Positions 23,139 through 36,194 are shown, counted from the first letter of the stretch. The stretch: 64,000 nucleotides of DNA from Cylindrobasidium torrendii FP15055 ss-10 (GCA_000934385.1 KN880525.1:25139-89138), one strand, 5' to 3'. Made by a program: numbers and translations. Notes: generated by a model not told the origin, from the letters alone.

Positions 23139-24187
23139 CTAACCAGTAAAAGGGTCTTGATGGACCCATCCCAGCATCTCCCTCGCCTTGGTGCAGTCAA
23201 AGAACCCAGACTTACCACGTATCTCATGCCCATCCCGAATAGGAACGTCTGGCCAAAACTGGCTCTTCAACTCTGCAGAGTCTGTGTCTCCAGAAACCTC
23301 CGGTGCAACAATAAAGAAGGCCTCATGCCCACTAAATCTTGCTACCGAGTCATCGAGTGCACGCAGAAAGGCATCCGCGCCAGAGTCTTCGCACACGTAT
23401 CCCCAGAGGTCATTGGCCGCTTTCTCTGCAGACCATCCTCTTGCAGCCACCGAGCGCTCGGGAACAGACCATGACAGACGAAGACTGGCAATCCTCATGT
23501 CGGGCCAGCGTCGTACGATCGTGTCTGCTTGTAACTCCGCGATCCTGAGTGTAAATCAACGAATAATCGCACGGTGAGGTGACATCTATCATACAATTTT
23601 GACAGTCCGTATGGCTCGTCGGGGAGGCATGGATGGTTCTCGTCAATAGGAAAGTACTCCAAGCGAGGCCGCTGAGAGTACACCAACGTAACCACATTAA
23701 CGGAGGAGGCCATAGATATGCGCTTGATTCCATGCTGCATGAGCTCGTCAGTAATGAGAGCTACTAGTCCTTACGAAATCGACTGACTTCAGCTGCGGCG
23801 CGCAAAACGTTCCAGGTAACAACAACGTTACTGAACAAACAAGTTAGCGAGAACCTCAAGCCGCAAGGCGTGACGTGCATGTTATGTGTTTTTACCACAT
23901 AGTCAGTGGGATTAGGAAGTGCTAAGAAGGACTGAGATTCTGAATGTTGGTCACAAAGCAAATGAATGCTCCTTACAGGCTAGTTGAACAATCGCATCTT
24001 GCCCTGCAAGCGCGTCGAGAACATCGTCGTAATTCGTTAGATCAATCTTTCGAAATGTGAATCCTCGGTCGCTGGTCACATTGCCCTCTGTAATATCCAA
24101 CCCAAGGACATCGTGCCCTCGTTGGAGAGCTAGTCGAACGACCCGCCTCCCGACGCTACCATAACACCCTGTTATCGCGATCTTCAT
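23139..24187 (-). CDS. NAD-dependent epimerase/dehydratase (extended SDR)
   Basis: Begins MKIAITGCYGSVGRRVVRLALQRGHDVLGLD, the TGxxGxxG cofactor loop of extended short-chain dehydrogenases with an acidic residue after beta2 favouring NAD. Further exons show AIVQLACKEHS, KRISMASSVNVVTL (the catalytic Ser region), then PYGLSK, which is the YxxxK active-site pair. The C-terminal part (LRLSWSVPER, DSGADAFLRALDD, FFIVAPEV, KSGFFDCTKAREMLGW) matches the substrate-domain order of UDP-sugar epimerase-like proteins. The substrate is unknown. It lies directly upstream of the ketopantoate-reductase-like gene on the same strand; a functional link is not evident. Confidence 0.85.
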
Positions 24188-26104
24188 ATGCTTGTGCTTG
24201 TGAAGGAAGTGTTGAAGTTACCGGGCTGAGGACGGGCCGGGCAGCGAAGGAGTGTGTATACAGCCTCACGTGTCCTCGTACTTCTCAAGTAACACTTAAC
24301 GCGTGACGTCACACCTTCCATCTTGGCCTTTTACTACGATGGCCGTCGCACTTGACTTGATCACAGCTACTGATGCGCCTGTGTATCCTCAGGATTTCCT
24401 CACATTTGTCGAGGAAAGGCGTCGCGGAATCATTAAATAATAAGGGTCCTGGTACTCTGGGCCTTGGAGCTTTGAGTCTGAGGCTATTCCCATGGTTGGA
24501 ATACATGACAATGTTGGTATTCGCCCGTTCATTGAGGAGGTGTTGTATTATTTGCCCCGGCTCCTCTCATGCCGAGGGCAACAGTAGTCCCGTCGCTGGT
24601 GTGGTAGTTGGGGATGTGCTATTGTGCTGTGCAGCCACCCTTGAGAATTCCATCTCAAGATTTCGAGTCAGCTACCGTGTATATGAATATTATTCTACTT
24701 ATTCAAACCGTTCATGCTGTTCAAAGAGAACAGATTCTGCAAACTTAGGCCTATGTCATACACACGGGCGCCTATAGGATTAATATGGCAGCCTGCGCCA
24801 TTGTGCCAGTTCATGGGGTCGCAAATACTTAGTCTTAAACAAGTCATTCATCATGGTCGACCGCACTGGTCGGCCTATGAACCTGTCTGTATACAATTGC
24901 GTGAACAGCTAAGCCCGGCTTACCGTGTGCACGGACTCGTCTGGTAGGTCTACATGTGGTTGGTAAGTTCAATTGTATTATGAGGTGCTTAGCTTGAGAA
25001 GCGCGTTCGGTGTTTAACGATCCATGCATGGAAAGTGATACCGGATAACGCCAACTCCCAGTCCCAGGGCGTCGAATTCATTCCCGCGCAGAAACTATAC
25101 AGACCAGCAGGCGCGCAGTCCATTTCCCATGAGTGTATGGCGCTGCATGGCGGTAAAGTGGCACTGTGACTTATGTCGGTGCCGCCAACGCAGAACAAGG
25201 CTCTCCGTGCGGCTTCGAGGCTTTTGACACACTCTCTATTGTCGCTCACGGTGGCCGCGATAGTGCGCTGCCGGTACTTGAAGATCACGCGAGCGTGGGG
25301 CGTCAGGAGCACCTCGACTGATTTCGTGCGTGCCACACTTTTCAAATACTTCCTATTTTGGACGCGCTCATTCAACATTGTGATTGAATGGGGATGCAGG
25401 CTACGTGATTATATGCGTTGGGAACTGGGCGCAAGCCATCGATAGGAAACTGTTTGCTATCGAATTGTCCGGGCTGTATAGTATCCGTGCTTCGGTCCAT
25501 CTGCATTCCATCCTAGGTTTGAGGCTGTTATTGTTCATTGTGCTTGGAGGACATGCCAATTGTCCCAACTGTGCATGATGCTGGGAACCAGATCCCCCGG
25601 GCTTACACAGTTTGCGGGCACGATAGAAGCCGGGCACACTGGACATGGCGAAGGCGCTTGCCGCCGGTGTGTGTGTCGTTGCAACCAACGAATGTTGCTC
25701 TAACATGTCGGTGGCCGTTTACTGCGTCAAAATGGTCTAATGAAAAACTTCATTCTGTGTACAGGTAAGGGAAGCGTTCAAGGACGACAAGGAAACAAGA
25801 AACTTGATACCTTGAGATCTATGTAATACTTTGGGACGACATGTATGTATGTAAGTACTTAGTGGAGTGTACTGGTAATTGTACAGAAAAATTGGTAATG
25901 CTACATGCGGGTTGCCATAGGGCTAAATAGGGAGACAAGACACTGACTAGGCCTGCGGTAAATACAGAGGTCTTGCGGGTGCGAGTTTAGAAACCAAGCA
26001 GGGGGAGACTGGGTAAGGAGCGTAAAGGTTATCACGAGCAGGGTATAACAGTAAAGAGCATCCTTCCAGAGTACCGTATGTCTAGAAAAGCAAGGCGGGC
26101 CGTC
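24188..26104. other. Gene-poor region of 1.9 kb
   Basis: Apart from the possible decayed frame at 24339-24587, the open frames on both strands look random. No tRNA, transposon end or long repeat was recognised. Confidence 0.45.
24339..24587 (+). pseudogene. Possible decayed coding fragment
   Basis: From an ATG, MAVALDLITATDAPVYPQD and FLTFVEERRRGIIK read open for 33 codons. Two consecutive stops (TAATAA, 24438-24443) follow, and the same frame then continues WYSGPWSFESEAIPMVG and GIRPFIEEVLYYLPRLL to TAG at 24585. Both halves look protein-like and share one frame, which suggests a gene remnant. No family is recognised, and chance cannot be excluded. Confidence 0.3.
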
Positions 26105-27194
26105 CTAGCATCTGCCCCAGCGAAGGGGCGGAAGTTTGAGATTGCCATCGTCTGATGTGGTCGTGAGTATGTCGCGGATGGAGGGCAAGCGCCCTTCAGA
26201 GTGGTTGCTCCCGGAGCCGGTAGAGCGGATCTCGACATCTTCTGCGAACGATGGGATGACCTCGTCGTTGGGAGTGGCGGGACATGAGTACGCGGCGGAG
26301 TTTCCAGCCTGCGAGGATGGGCCAGAGTGTGTGGGTGGGGGAGTCGACGCGCTGGAGGAATGGATGGAAATAGCATCGTCCGCCACTGTGCCGCGCGCCT
26401 TCTTCGCAGCGTTGATCAGGTCAAGGTATTGTGCTTCGAGGAGCTCGATGGTACCAGTAGCTGAAAAAAAACGGATGAGCAAAAAAGTTATGCGATGACC
26501 AAGGCAGACGCACCATGTTCAATCCACTGGATTTTGCTGGGCATGACAGATATTCTGGGAAGAAGGTCGGACATGTACTTGAGCATTGTGTTCTCCTTCA
26601 GCGTCTTGATCTGCATTGCAGTCAACTCTTGATCGACGACCGGCTCAAGGTAGTCTGGTGTTTCTTCAGACGGCTCCCCAAGCAGCTCGTGAAGCGAGTT
26701 TTTGAGGTGCATGATGTACGACGACGCTGGAAGGATGTAAGAAAAGAAACGGCCGTGGGAAATGTATGCGTACCACGCGACATGACGGCCACTCGGTCGT
26801 GCGGATTGGATGGGCGGATTTCTTTCGGCAGCGCTGAGTAGAGGTCGAAAAACTCGTCGCTGAGACGGCCCTGGTACGTCGGGCGCGGCGGCGGCCTGTC
26901 AGGGTTCTGTGAAGCCGCTTTGCGCAGAACACCTCCGTTAATCTGCGCTGGTCGGGCGGCGCCGGCGACAGGGACAGTTTGAGGCATCGGTTTGGCTGGT
27001 CGTTGACAGTGTTGAAGACGAGGGGTCGGCGAGACGTTCCGTCGCCAGTGGTCGATGACCGCACGCTTCTTTATGATAGTGGCCAGCACTTTGCGGTGGT
27101 ATTCGTGGATGGAGATGATCGCTTTGGAAGATTGGACTTGAGGGACTGTGTTGCGGTGTGAGACGGCGGCCTGTGCGATGGAAGCAGTGCGCAT
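26105..27194 (-). CDS. Hypothetical protein
   Basis: Three exons. Exon 1 starts MRTASIAQAAVSHRN and includes IISIHEYHRKVLATIIKKRAV and a proline-rich middle (NPDRPPPRPTYQGRLSDEFFDL). A 47-nt intron joins RVAVMSR to ASSYIMHLKNSLHELLG. Exon 2 has QELTAMQIKTLKENTMLKYM, and another intron leads to TGTIELLEAQYLDLINAAK, followed by a disordered serine-rich tail ending RWGRC. About 345 residues, mostly helical in the middle. I recognise no domain; the helix-loop-like VAVMSRASSYIMHLKNSL stretch is suggestive of a protein-interaction helix but not a confident bHLH. Confidence 0.65.
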
Positions 27195-28884
27195 ATCTCA
27201 GTCTGAGCTCAGAGGCAGACGGCACAAGGAAGGAAAAAGGTTACTGGGGTTTGTGACCGAGTGATCCTCCGGCTTTATACATCCGCCCTTGATATTGTGG
27301 CTGTGGAAAAGAAACCGAATCCAGTCATTGTGGTCAGGGCAGCAACAGGGAAGACCCAGGTCGTGTCGTGGGAGGCCGCGTCGTGCTATTGTCCCATTTG
27401 GGAACAAATGTTGGATTACAATGTTTGAGCGCGATATGTAGGCCAGCATACATAAGTGTGATCTGTCCTCCTATAGAGAATTACTCAAGGTCCTTCCAAA
27501 CATGCCCGCTCGGACACTGTAGCTTTTAATGAAACTACCACTTGGGGAGTCGGCCAAGAAGCAAATCTCGCGCGATACCTGTATCCCACCTACAGGCAGC
27601 AACCCCATTATACAATGTATCGAGCGCTCTGCCTGACGAGCCCATATGTAACTACGGCTATTGTCGAACGTGCATTTCTTCACGTACTTCGTGCAAGTCA
27701 CTATTGTAATGCCAGCGTTCTAGTGCCACGCAGACGGGCAAGTATTGTGTCCCAATGGGGTAGATGAAGCGAGTGCCCGTATATGATGGTGTGAAGCTAA
27801 CGCCCCGGAAGGGAAGGTGCTCACAAAAGGCGAATTCCTGCGAATTCCCATGAATGATGAACTGGACCAGAGTCGCCGTGATCCTGCAATATCGATGGAC
27901 ATTGTCGCTCCAAGGGGAAAGAATCAATTTTCTTCCGCGGAACCTACGCGCTTTGCTCCACTTCGAATTCCTCCGTTACTCGGCAGTACTCGGCACATGT
28001 CCCTGTCGCTCATAGTCGTGGGAATTTTAATTGCAATGTGGTCCACGGGCTTCTAGATTTCTCACACCAACGCATGGCACGAGACATCCCTGCCATCGAA
28101 TGTAATGCAGGTCAAATTCTTGCATTTGTCAACGTCCTTGCCGTGCTTTGGCCAGCGTTTCGTCCGCACCTTGAGGCATACTTACAGAAACACAATTCAT
28201 TGACGGGCCGATGTGGTAACCTCTCCAGGAATGCGGCGCTATTGTACAACAATAGCTATGTAGGTCAATTGTGCTGTCCGCAGCGGTGCATGCCATACAG
28301 TGGTTCATTGTGATTGAGAATGGAAATGCCCGTTTGCCTTCGTCCCGCGCCATCAGATTCTGGAAATTTTGGGGTACCCTCATGCGAGCCTCATGTAGGA
28401 GCGGAGGAATTACGCCAGGATAACTTACCACTCAGAATGAGGAATTAAACCCTCCGGAAACCCTAAAACAATCATTGAGCGTGTCTCTCCAAGACTCTGC
28501 CCTGATCTATGCAGTCGTGAGCTTGAACTTTGATAAAGCTGATCTCGAGCCTGGGGACTGGATTTTACGTTTTAGAACATGCGATTGGTCGCCACTGAAG
28601 TACTGAAGGTTCGGTTCGTGAATTTGAAATGCGCCGATCCAGCGGTGACTTATGAAAAGATCGGTGACAAGTAACGCGGACCGCGTAGGGTACCGAGAAC
28701 AACTGCCCAACGACATACGACTGATCATGCAGGTTGACACCGATAGAGGTTGAATGAAATCCATATGAGACCACATATTTTCTGGTCGGCCAAGATGGGG
28801 CCTGGCATAGTCCTATTGACGACTGGCGTATGATACAGCGTGCATAGCATAGTGCAAAGAGGGAAAGAGAAGATACAGCTTTGT
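27195..28884. other. Gene-poor region of 1.7 kb
   Basis: Only short, random-looking frames. It includes the upstream region of the hypothetical gene at its left end and the 3' flank of eS30 at its right end. No repeat or RNA gene was seen. Confidence 0.45.
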
Positions 28885-29367
28885 CTACTTCTCGGGGTTG
28901 GGGTTCCTAAGGGGAGTCCGTCAGTGAGTTGCCTTGGGATACAAACAGATGGAAGGGGATCAGATAGGAGCGAAAGACTATTAGATGTATGGTTGTCAAC
29001 ACGATTGTTCAGTGTGAACTATGCATGATACTCTGGATCATCAGGAGCGCAGGGGAAAGGCGCAGGGACTCGACGAAGGACGGTGACCCACATTCTCCTC
29101 TTGCCGCCTGGTAGTGTTGTAACGTTGACGAAGCTGCAAACAACGTCAAAATTACTGAGAAAATGGGCTGAGCATGTTAACGCACCGGCGGTTGTACACG
29201 ATGCGCTTCTTGGCACGGCCCTTGGGGGTTTTCTTCTTCTCCTGCTTCTCAACTTTCGGGCACTGCGACTTGACCTTTCCGGCACGCGCCAAGGATCCGT
29301 GAACTGCGAAGCGAGACGGTTAGGAAGACGAGACGAAGGAGCCTCTAGCGTACGCACCTTTACCCAT
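28885..29367 (-). CDS. RPS30: 40S ribosomal protein eS30
   Basis: Small-subunit ribosomal protein. Four exons, 29367-29358, 29303-29186, 29133-29092 and 28906-28885, total 192 nt, i.e. 63 residues plus stop, identical in length to yeast Rps30. The chain reads [16 protein letters not shown], then [16 protein letters not shown] and GGKRRMNPNPEK. The first exon is only 10 nt (ATGGGTAAAG). The last exon is 22 nt and supplies the conserved MNP motif after a ~185-nt intron that starts GTGGGT. Without that intron the protein would run into an unrelated 23-residue tail, so the splice is well supported. Unlike mammalian FAU there is no ubiquitin-like fusion. Confidence 0.95.
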
Positions 29368-30164
29368 AGTGTTCTGCTGTGGAGGACGATGACGAAGACG
29401 GCGGCGAGCTGATCCAGCCGCACTGTACAGTTTTTCTTGATAAGGTTCTGCCGATCGGTCTTTGCCGAAAAATGTGGCGCGGTAATCAATGCAGAAGGAT
29501 ATCGAATCACTAGCCCTAAACTCAGGATGGTAGACCTGTGTGTCTAATACATGCTCCAGCTATATACAGCCCCAGAGTCAAGAAGTTACGCTCTCATGGT
29601 AGCATTGACACGCTAAGGCGGAGGTGGCTGTTGCACGTGATCGTTCCTTTCCTCCTTCTTGACAATCACGTTCAGACCGTCTGGACAGAATTTCGAACCC
29701 TCCTGGATCACGTCAAATTACGTTTCAGACACGAATGCAACATATTTTCTGGCCTAGATTGGCGGGAGGCTCATTCCTTGCGATACATTGAGTGTTGGGT
29801 GAGCGAGGACGCAGGATGGCGTGGGTCGCCTGCTGGGTGGACGAGACATAGCCTTCGCGAAGCAACTTATCAGTCACTCGGAATACGACGGTTCAAGCGT
29901 CTGCATCGGAGAGTGCAAACTTCGACAGATATGGCCGTGTTCCTTGCACTTGGACGCAGTGACAAGAACGCCTTGGGGCGTGTTCCAAAGCATTGAACCT
30001 CGGCAGTAGCGTACCCCGATGCCTTCACTTTGCTCGCCAGTAGGGGAACGCCGCCCCCATTCTTCGAACACCAATTGCAGGCTGAAGATCTGATGGCGCA
30101 ATCATGTTCTCATTATTGAGGCATCTGACCAGAGCTGTGTCCGCCCATTCAGCATCCTACTGCC
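29368..30164. other. Gap between eS30 and the oxygenase gene
   Basis: Divergent promoters of eS30 (-) and the oxygenase (+) lie here. Plus-strand frames of up to 150 codons at 29538-29996 have no recognisable features and an unlikely composition. No gene is called. Confidence 0.4.
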
Positions 30165-31467
30165 ATGTCGTCCGGAGATTTCAGCTCTGTCCCCATTCTG
30201 GACTATTCCCAAGCACTTTCGTCCTCAACCAGAGCAAAGTTCATCGCCGACCTACGCGATGCTGCCATCAACGTTGGCTTCCTGTACCTATCACATACGC
30301 CGGTATCACCTGAATTGACCCAATCTGTCATATCGTACATCCCAGCGATGTTTAATCTCCCAGAAGATGAGAAGGAACGTATTCGTATGCGAAATAGCCC
30401 TCATTTCCTCGGGTACAGCAAGTTTGGCGCAGAATTCACCAAAGGTCAAGCGGACATGAGGGAGCAGTTCGATATAGCGACAAAGCACGAGTGTCAGTGG
30501 AAGGAAGGAGATCCAGAGTATAGGCGCCTCTGGGGTCCATCTCAAGTGCGTCGCGTTCAAGTGGATCAGGTTGCAATGACTGATGTGCAGACAGTGGCCA
30601 GCCGAAGACTTGATTCCTGGGTTCCAGAAAACCCTCGAAAGCTACCTCGACCAAGTACAGCATCTTGCAGATGAATTTGTGACGATACTTGCAGAGGCCA
30701 TTGGCCTTGGTCCGGATGGATTGTCCAAGTTCTACGATACTGCCGAGAAGATGCAGCACCGAAGCAAGGTTGTGAAATACCCCGCAGCTGCAGGTCCGTC
30801 TGCCTCCACCCAAGGCGTCGGTCCACACTACGACGCAGGCTTTGTCACCATTGTGCGTGCATTTCATTTAGATGAAGCCGTATCTCACCTCAGGACAGCT
30901 GCTGCAGGCGTCTGACCATGAGGGGCTCCAAGTGCAAAACCTACAGGGTCAATGGATTGACGCGAAGCCCGTTCCCGGCACATTTGTGGTCAACTTTGGG
31001 CGCGCAATCGAATTCGCAACCCAGAACATTGTACGGGCAACTTCTCATCGCGTTATCTCTCCAGCCCACGGCACACCTACGCCCCGATATTCTGTTCCCT
31101 TCTTCCACAACATCGGTTTGGATGTGCGGATTGCTGATCCAGCTTGGAAGCTCGAGTGTACGCCATTGCAGCACCATAACACAGTGCCTTGCTGACCTTC
31201 AATAGTCCCGCAATCCGTTCTTGCACAGCGCGATGCGCGCGGTCAACACACGTCGGATTCTGTGAACTTTACGGAATTTGGTACAGAAGCCTCGGGGCAT
31301 GTCAATCTCATAGGGCGCGTCAAGTATGTCATCTGCTCAACGCGCAGCGACTATCACTCACTCCCGCCGTTCTTAGAAGTCATCCAGATGTTGCACAGCG
31401 CCATTATCCTGAGCTTTTCAAGCGTTATTTCCCTGACGGGTTACCAGAGCACGGGGTGGCCTACTGA
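30165..31467 (+). CDS. 2-oxoglutarate/Fe(II)-dependent oxygenase, isopenicillin-N-synthase-like
   Basis: Soluble non-haem iron oxygenase. The N-terminal DIOX_N-type domain (VPILDYSQAL, FIADLRDAAINVGFLYLSH, MFNLPEDEKERI, then GYSKFGAE) is followed by the double-stranded beta-helix core. Iron ligands are visible as GPHYDAG (H-x-D) and the distal His in RATSHRVISP; PRYSVPFF carries the Arg and Ser that hold 2-oxoglutarate. Four introns; the first joins GPSQ to WPAEDLIPGFQ. The gene ends HGVAY, stop at 31465-31467. About 340 residues. The substrate is unknown: fungal members include gibberellin- or thymine-hydroxylase-like and secondary-metabolite enzymes, and no cluster surrounds it. Confidence 0.88.
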
Positions 31468-31882
31468 AATAATGAGTTCTATACGCTTCCTCATGTAAGA
31501 ATTTTTCCATGTACAGATTACAGACACAATCCTTATGTCCGGTCTGTATTTCATAGAACCGGAAGATTGAAGTGAACCCCAAGTGGCAGTGCTTGCATTC
31601 TCCCTTTAACTCGCCGCATAGTAGTAAACGACAATCCGGTTTCCCACAAAGAACAGCGGTGTAAATGGAACATGGCTGGCTCGAATGCAATACAACTATA
31701 GGCAAGGCCGTAAGAAAGAATGGTAGGTAGCTATGGTAGTAACAAGCTAAAAGAATAAATCGAAGATCCACAACAAGACAATAGACAGAGGCAGCGACGA
31801 TAAGCAAATACATACAAACGCACGACAAGTAAGAAAAAAACTCTCCAACAACGACACTCCGTCCTACTTCCACCAGCGCAAA
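31468..31882. other. Convergent intergenic gap
   Basis: 3' flanks of the oxygenase (+) and the Zn2Cys6 factor (-). No gene seen. Confidence 0.5.
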
Positions 31883-34800
31883 CTATCGATAGTAGTTATT
31901 CTGCATTGGCTGCTGTTCCCACTGGTATGGCTGCTGCGGCTGCTCCCGCCAACATTGCTCCTGCACCTGCTTTACCCCTACCGTCCCCGCATATTGTGTA
32001 GAAGAATATGCAATCGATCCGTCATAGGAAGCATGCGTGCCCGTTGCACTCTGCTGTGCATAACCATCACCGCCAGAAGCAGCCCCGGCTTCGTACTGGA
32101 CGCTGGACCTCTCATCGTAGGTGTTCCCCGTTCCATAGGACAGCGAAGGCCTTTGTTCGTAACTCGTCCCATAATTCTCCGCCGTTCCAGATCCATACCT
32201 CCCATCCGCATACTCGACCGATGGTGGTGGTGGGGCATAGGTCTGCTGGCCAGCTGGCCACTGGCCCGAACTTTCGTAGTAGGCCGGTACTGGCACGGTC
32301 TCTATCGAGCCCGTAGTTTGAGGCACTGGACTCTGGCTGGGATATCTAGATGACGGTTGGCCAACACTTTGAGTGCTTGTCGAGGCCGTCGGACTAGTCG
32401 ATAGTGTGTACGCAGTGGTTGGGCTTGGATAAGTTGCCGCCGAAGGGCTGATGGAAGGTGGATAGACGGCGACGGGGCTCGTTGCATTCGCAAGCGTCGA
32501 CATAACAGGGCTTGCGGAGGGATAGGACATGGTGGGCGTAACTTGCTGCGTGTCTGGCTTGGGCGGCGGTGCCAAATGGGAAGCCACTGGACTGGGATCA
32601 TGGGCTGAGAAACGCCGGGCATCGTATGACTCAATCAGTGTAGGTCCTTGGGTTCGCATCGGCGGTGCTGGCGCCTGGAAAGGCGCCATGGGGAGCAGAG
32701 CCGGAAGTTGCGGCGGGTTGGACCCTCCATCAACAGTATCAGGCCTCTTATCAACAGTTGCATCATCCGTTTTGCGAAAGAGTGTGGTGGGCGGGCGGGC
32801 AGACGGTGGATTTTGTGGCGGCTGCGGCTCGGGCGCAGACCCGCGACGATTGAAAGAGTGTGATGCAGAGGGGAAAGGTGGCGGGAGTGGACCCATCGAC
32901 GGATGTGTTGCAGGAAAGGGAGACGGAGTCGCATTTGAGTGTTGCGTTATCGACGGTGGCTGCAGCAATGCAAAAGGCGACAATTGTTGGTTTAGAGAAG
33001 ACGACCTAGTACGATGCCTTTCAGCGTCGGAGTCGGATAGATGTAGGGATGTCGGCGTATATGCGCGCACTGGTGTTGGAGGCATTGGAGGGGCAAAAGG
33101 CGACGATTTCCCAAGAAACGAGTCGGAAGCCGAGGGATCAGAAGTGCTCCCAGAGGACGCGGAGGGGACTGCCTTTGTATTACCTACTTCCACGGACAAG
33201 CGTCGTTTGGATAGCAGACTGTCCTCCTTGTTCCGTATGCGAATTCCGATGACGGGATGCCCTCGGCTCTTCTTGGTATTTGCTGACCCATCGCTTGCCC
33301 TGGACGTTGACCGCCCACTTTCCGAGTATTCCGAGCGTACTGAAGAGACAGACGGATATGTCGCTGACTTCGCAAGAGTTTGTTGGGTGACCGTAAGAGC
33401 GATGCCCGATGGACCTGGCGAAAATGACAGCAGGCCCGACTCATCGATGATAGTCCGCTTTGCCTCAACCTCCTCCTCCTGCTTCTCGACCACTGAGTGC
33501 TTGCGTTTAAGTGTGGAACCCATAACCCCGCGGGACGAGAGGGCTTGCGCCTTTAATTCATCTAGCAGTCGCAGTGCACAATCTATCGGCACATCGTGGC
33601 CAGACCCTAGTCCACGAGCTCCTATGCTCGTTGGACACTCTGGATCACCCAATATACGATGTGCCAAGTCTAGTGCGTCTTCCGCAGCCCTCGCCAGCAT
33701 AGGCATCGGTTGTTTAATGGATGCATGGGCGCATATCACAGCAGCGTCGAAGACTATCCGCGTAAATGGATAAAAGTCAAACATTGCCGGCGTGACCATC
33801 GAGTCAACTGTGTTCAGTGAGTAGCAGCCGCGTCGTTTCCACATATCCAGCATAATCTCGCACGCCTGAAGGATTTGATGCGCAGCGTTGACCGAACCGC
33901 AGGTTGCCTGGTACGGAGCGGGCACCGTCTCAGAGACCGATGCATGTTTCCGCAAAAAGGGCATGTATATCTTGACAATGAGCCTCTGAGCGGTGACGGC
34001 AATCTCGACGCGCTGGGCGACAACAATTGGGTCGACATTGTCCTGTTCAGTGTCTTTGGGCAACCGCCACAGTGAAGGGAGGTCTTGCAGCCATCGAATC
34101 ACTTCTGCTTCCATCGACGCCGCCTGTTCTATACCGTAGCCGTATCCATTCTTCGCAGTTGCGCTTTCCGGAGCACCGTGCAGAAGCAACGTTGTGCTAA
34201 GTTCAGAAGCGCACATTCGGCGTTGAATTTTCCGGACAAGAAGGGAGAGTCTGTACATTCCGATGAGTGGACAGACAGCGGTGAGAAAAAGGCCCACGAA
34301 CTGGCACTTCATTTCAAAATATTGAAATCCACCCCGACTGTATCCTGTCTCATCCAAATCCTCGAGAGGTGGAGGTCGTCGACTAGATGGCCCGAGGGCC
34401 TTTTTATCAAGTTCACCACAGGGTATTCTGGTGCAGAAGTCGTCGCTAATCAAAGGTTCGTGGCCCAGGGCATCTGAGACAAAGCTGAGGGTGGATGTGA
34501 GATGCAGTTGAACACGATAAGGTGAAAAGCCCTACAGATCGTAATACAACACATCCCACCAAAGCCGCCGGCGAATTTCGACGTCATAAAAATTGACAAT
34601 GTCCGGCTGCTCGTCGAGCGGTTCTGGGGTCTGTACAAGCGCTCGCTTGACGAGGTCGGAGCTGAGTATCTCTTCCGGGTCCCTCGACAGGCCAACTTCC
34701 CTGGCGACATTGACAAGTTTCCCGGTCTAGAAGATGATTGAGGTGTGGGATAAGTCGAGAGTGACTGTGTGCATACCAAAGCAAACAACACCGCCGCAAC

Positions 34801-36194
34801 ACCGCCTAGATTGCCAACCCGGTCGCTATGAGCTGGTTCCCGATCCTTCTCGCGCCGACGTTGCCTGGATGCCATTGCTGCATCGCCAGAGTTTCCGGAG
34901 AAAGTGCTGGAGGTCTCCACCACCGCTGGTCCCAGTCCGCCCTTGATGAGATAAACTACTTGGAGCAAACAAGCCGACACGAAATCGACTCCATAAGCAT
35001 TGACGCCCTTCTGGTCGACATTGACGTTGGTGGTCAATGCTCTTTCGTATTCCACAAGGGTCTGAGCGCTTAGTCGATACCAATAGTCCGCATCTAGATA
35101 GCTGTCCGGAGGATCGACCTGCATAGAATCGCTCGGCCGACGCGAGAGCTCCAAGGCGCCGAGAGCCAACGCAGCGCAAATAGCACTGTAGAATGGCACG
35201 TCCCTTTCTCTTTCCAGTCTGGAGGAAGGATCATCGTCGTTCCGTTTTCCGACACGATCTCGATGTGTCCTTCGAGCGACCATTCTATCGACCCTTGCGC
35301 GGAATTGGGTCCAATTGATGCAAGGATAGGTATGATGCGTTGAATGTTCCGCCGCATTGAGCAGAGCATGCAGCGTAGCGGATGCGCCATGCTGAGATGA
35401 ATTGGGAGGGAGTAGATTGAGCATACCGAGAGTCACCATCGGCCTCCCTGAGTGTAGTGCATCGTGGCGAGTGGGGGTGGATGAGTCTTGTAGCGATGCT
35501 GGATAGTAGATTGATGTAGAAGGGAGCGTGTTGGATGTTGAAGTGCTGAGTTGGGCAACACTCGAACTCTTGAGTGTAACATGCGACGTGACGTCCAGAT
35601 GATCAAGCCAAATGGAGGAGACATCGTCTAGGGAGAGTGACAACGATGTGTATGGTAGTGATGCGGGTGGCGAGGCCGCGCTGCTTGAGAGTGTAGACGG
35701 TGGGCCAGTGGCTGAGGTAGGCCCGAGGAGTGCGACAGGTAGCTGGCCAGAAGTAAGCTGGGCGAGCAGGTTCTCCACTGTGACAAGCCGATTGTTAAGG
35801 GAATGTAGGTCGCTAGAACGACCTGGTTAGAGGTATGAGAAGGCAACGACAAGCACGTACACCTTCTCAACGGCAGCTGCAGAGTAGACGCACCGCGCAA
35901 TGGTATCGCGCTTCAGACAGCTACTGCATGGATTTCTCCGGTCACATTTCAACTTGAGTCGTTTGCACTTTGAGAGAGAGTTTGTCAGGTGCAGCGTCCC
36001 CAGATTCCTGAACAGACTACCTCGGCGCATACAACTGTCACGCGGGAGCGACTGTGAGACTATGAGTATGTCGCCAATGGCCACTTTGAGAGGACACACG
36101 GGGCTATTTTTGACGGCGACAGCGCATTGTCGAACTCACTGTCCATCACGTCGGTCGTGGTAAAAGAGCAAGATCCAGGTTGCATGTCTGCCAT
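31883..36194 (-). CDS. Zn2Cys6 fungal-specific transcription factor
   Basis: Nuclear regulator. An intron splits the zinc cluster: the upstream exon gives SRSRVTVVCAE and the next CKRLKLKCDRRNPCSSCLKR plus a sixth Cys in ARCVYS, restoring CX2CX6CX5CX2CX8C. A long S/T-rich linker and the fungal-specific transcription factor domain follow (PFYSAICAALALGALELSRR, YWYRLSAQTLVEYERAL, then VGKLVNVAREVGLSRDPEE and RRRLWWDVLYYDLFVSDALG). The last ~500 residues are disordered (S/P/T, then Q/Y-rich) and end QQPMQNNYYR. Well over 1,200 residues, large for the family. The first exon is not settled: a start at 36194 (MADMQPGSCSF) joined at a GTGATG donor keeps frame, but the donor is weak. Target genes unknown. 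Confidence 0.88.

Noticed and set aside
29538..29996. 152-codon plus-strand frame between eS30 and the oxygenase
   Set aside because: No motif, no splice support, odd composition; kept as intergenic.
32529..33773. 414-codon plus-strand open frame
   Set aside because: Antisense shadow of the low-complexity part of the Zn2Cys6 factor; glycine/serine composition arises from the opposite strand's proline and serine codons.
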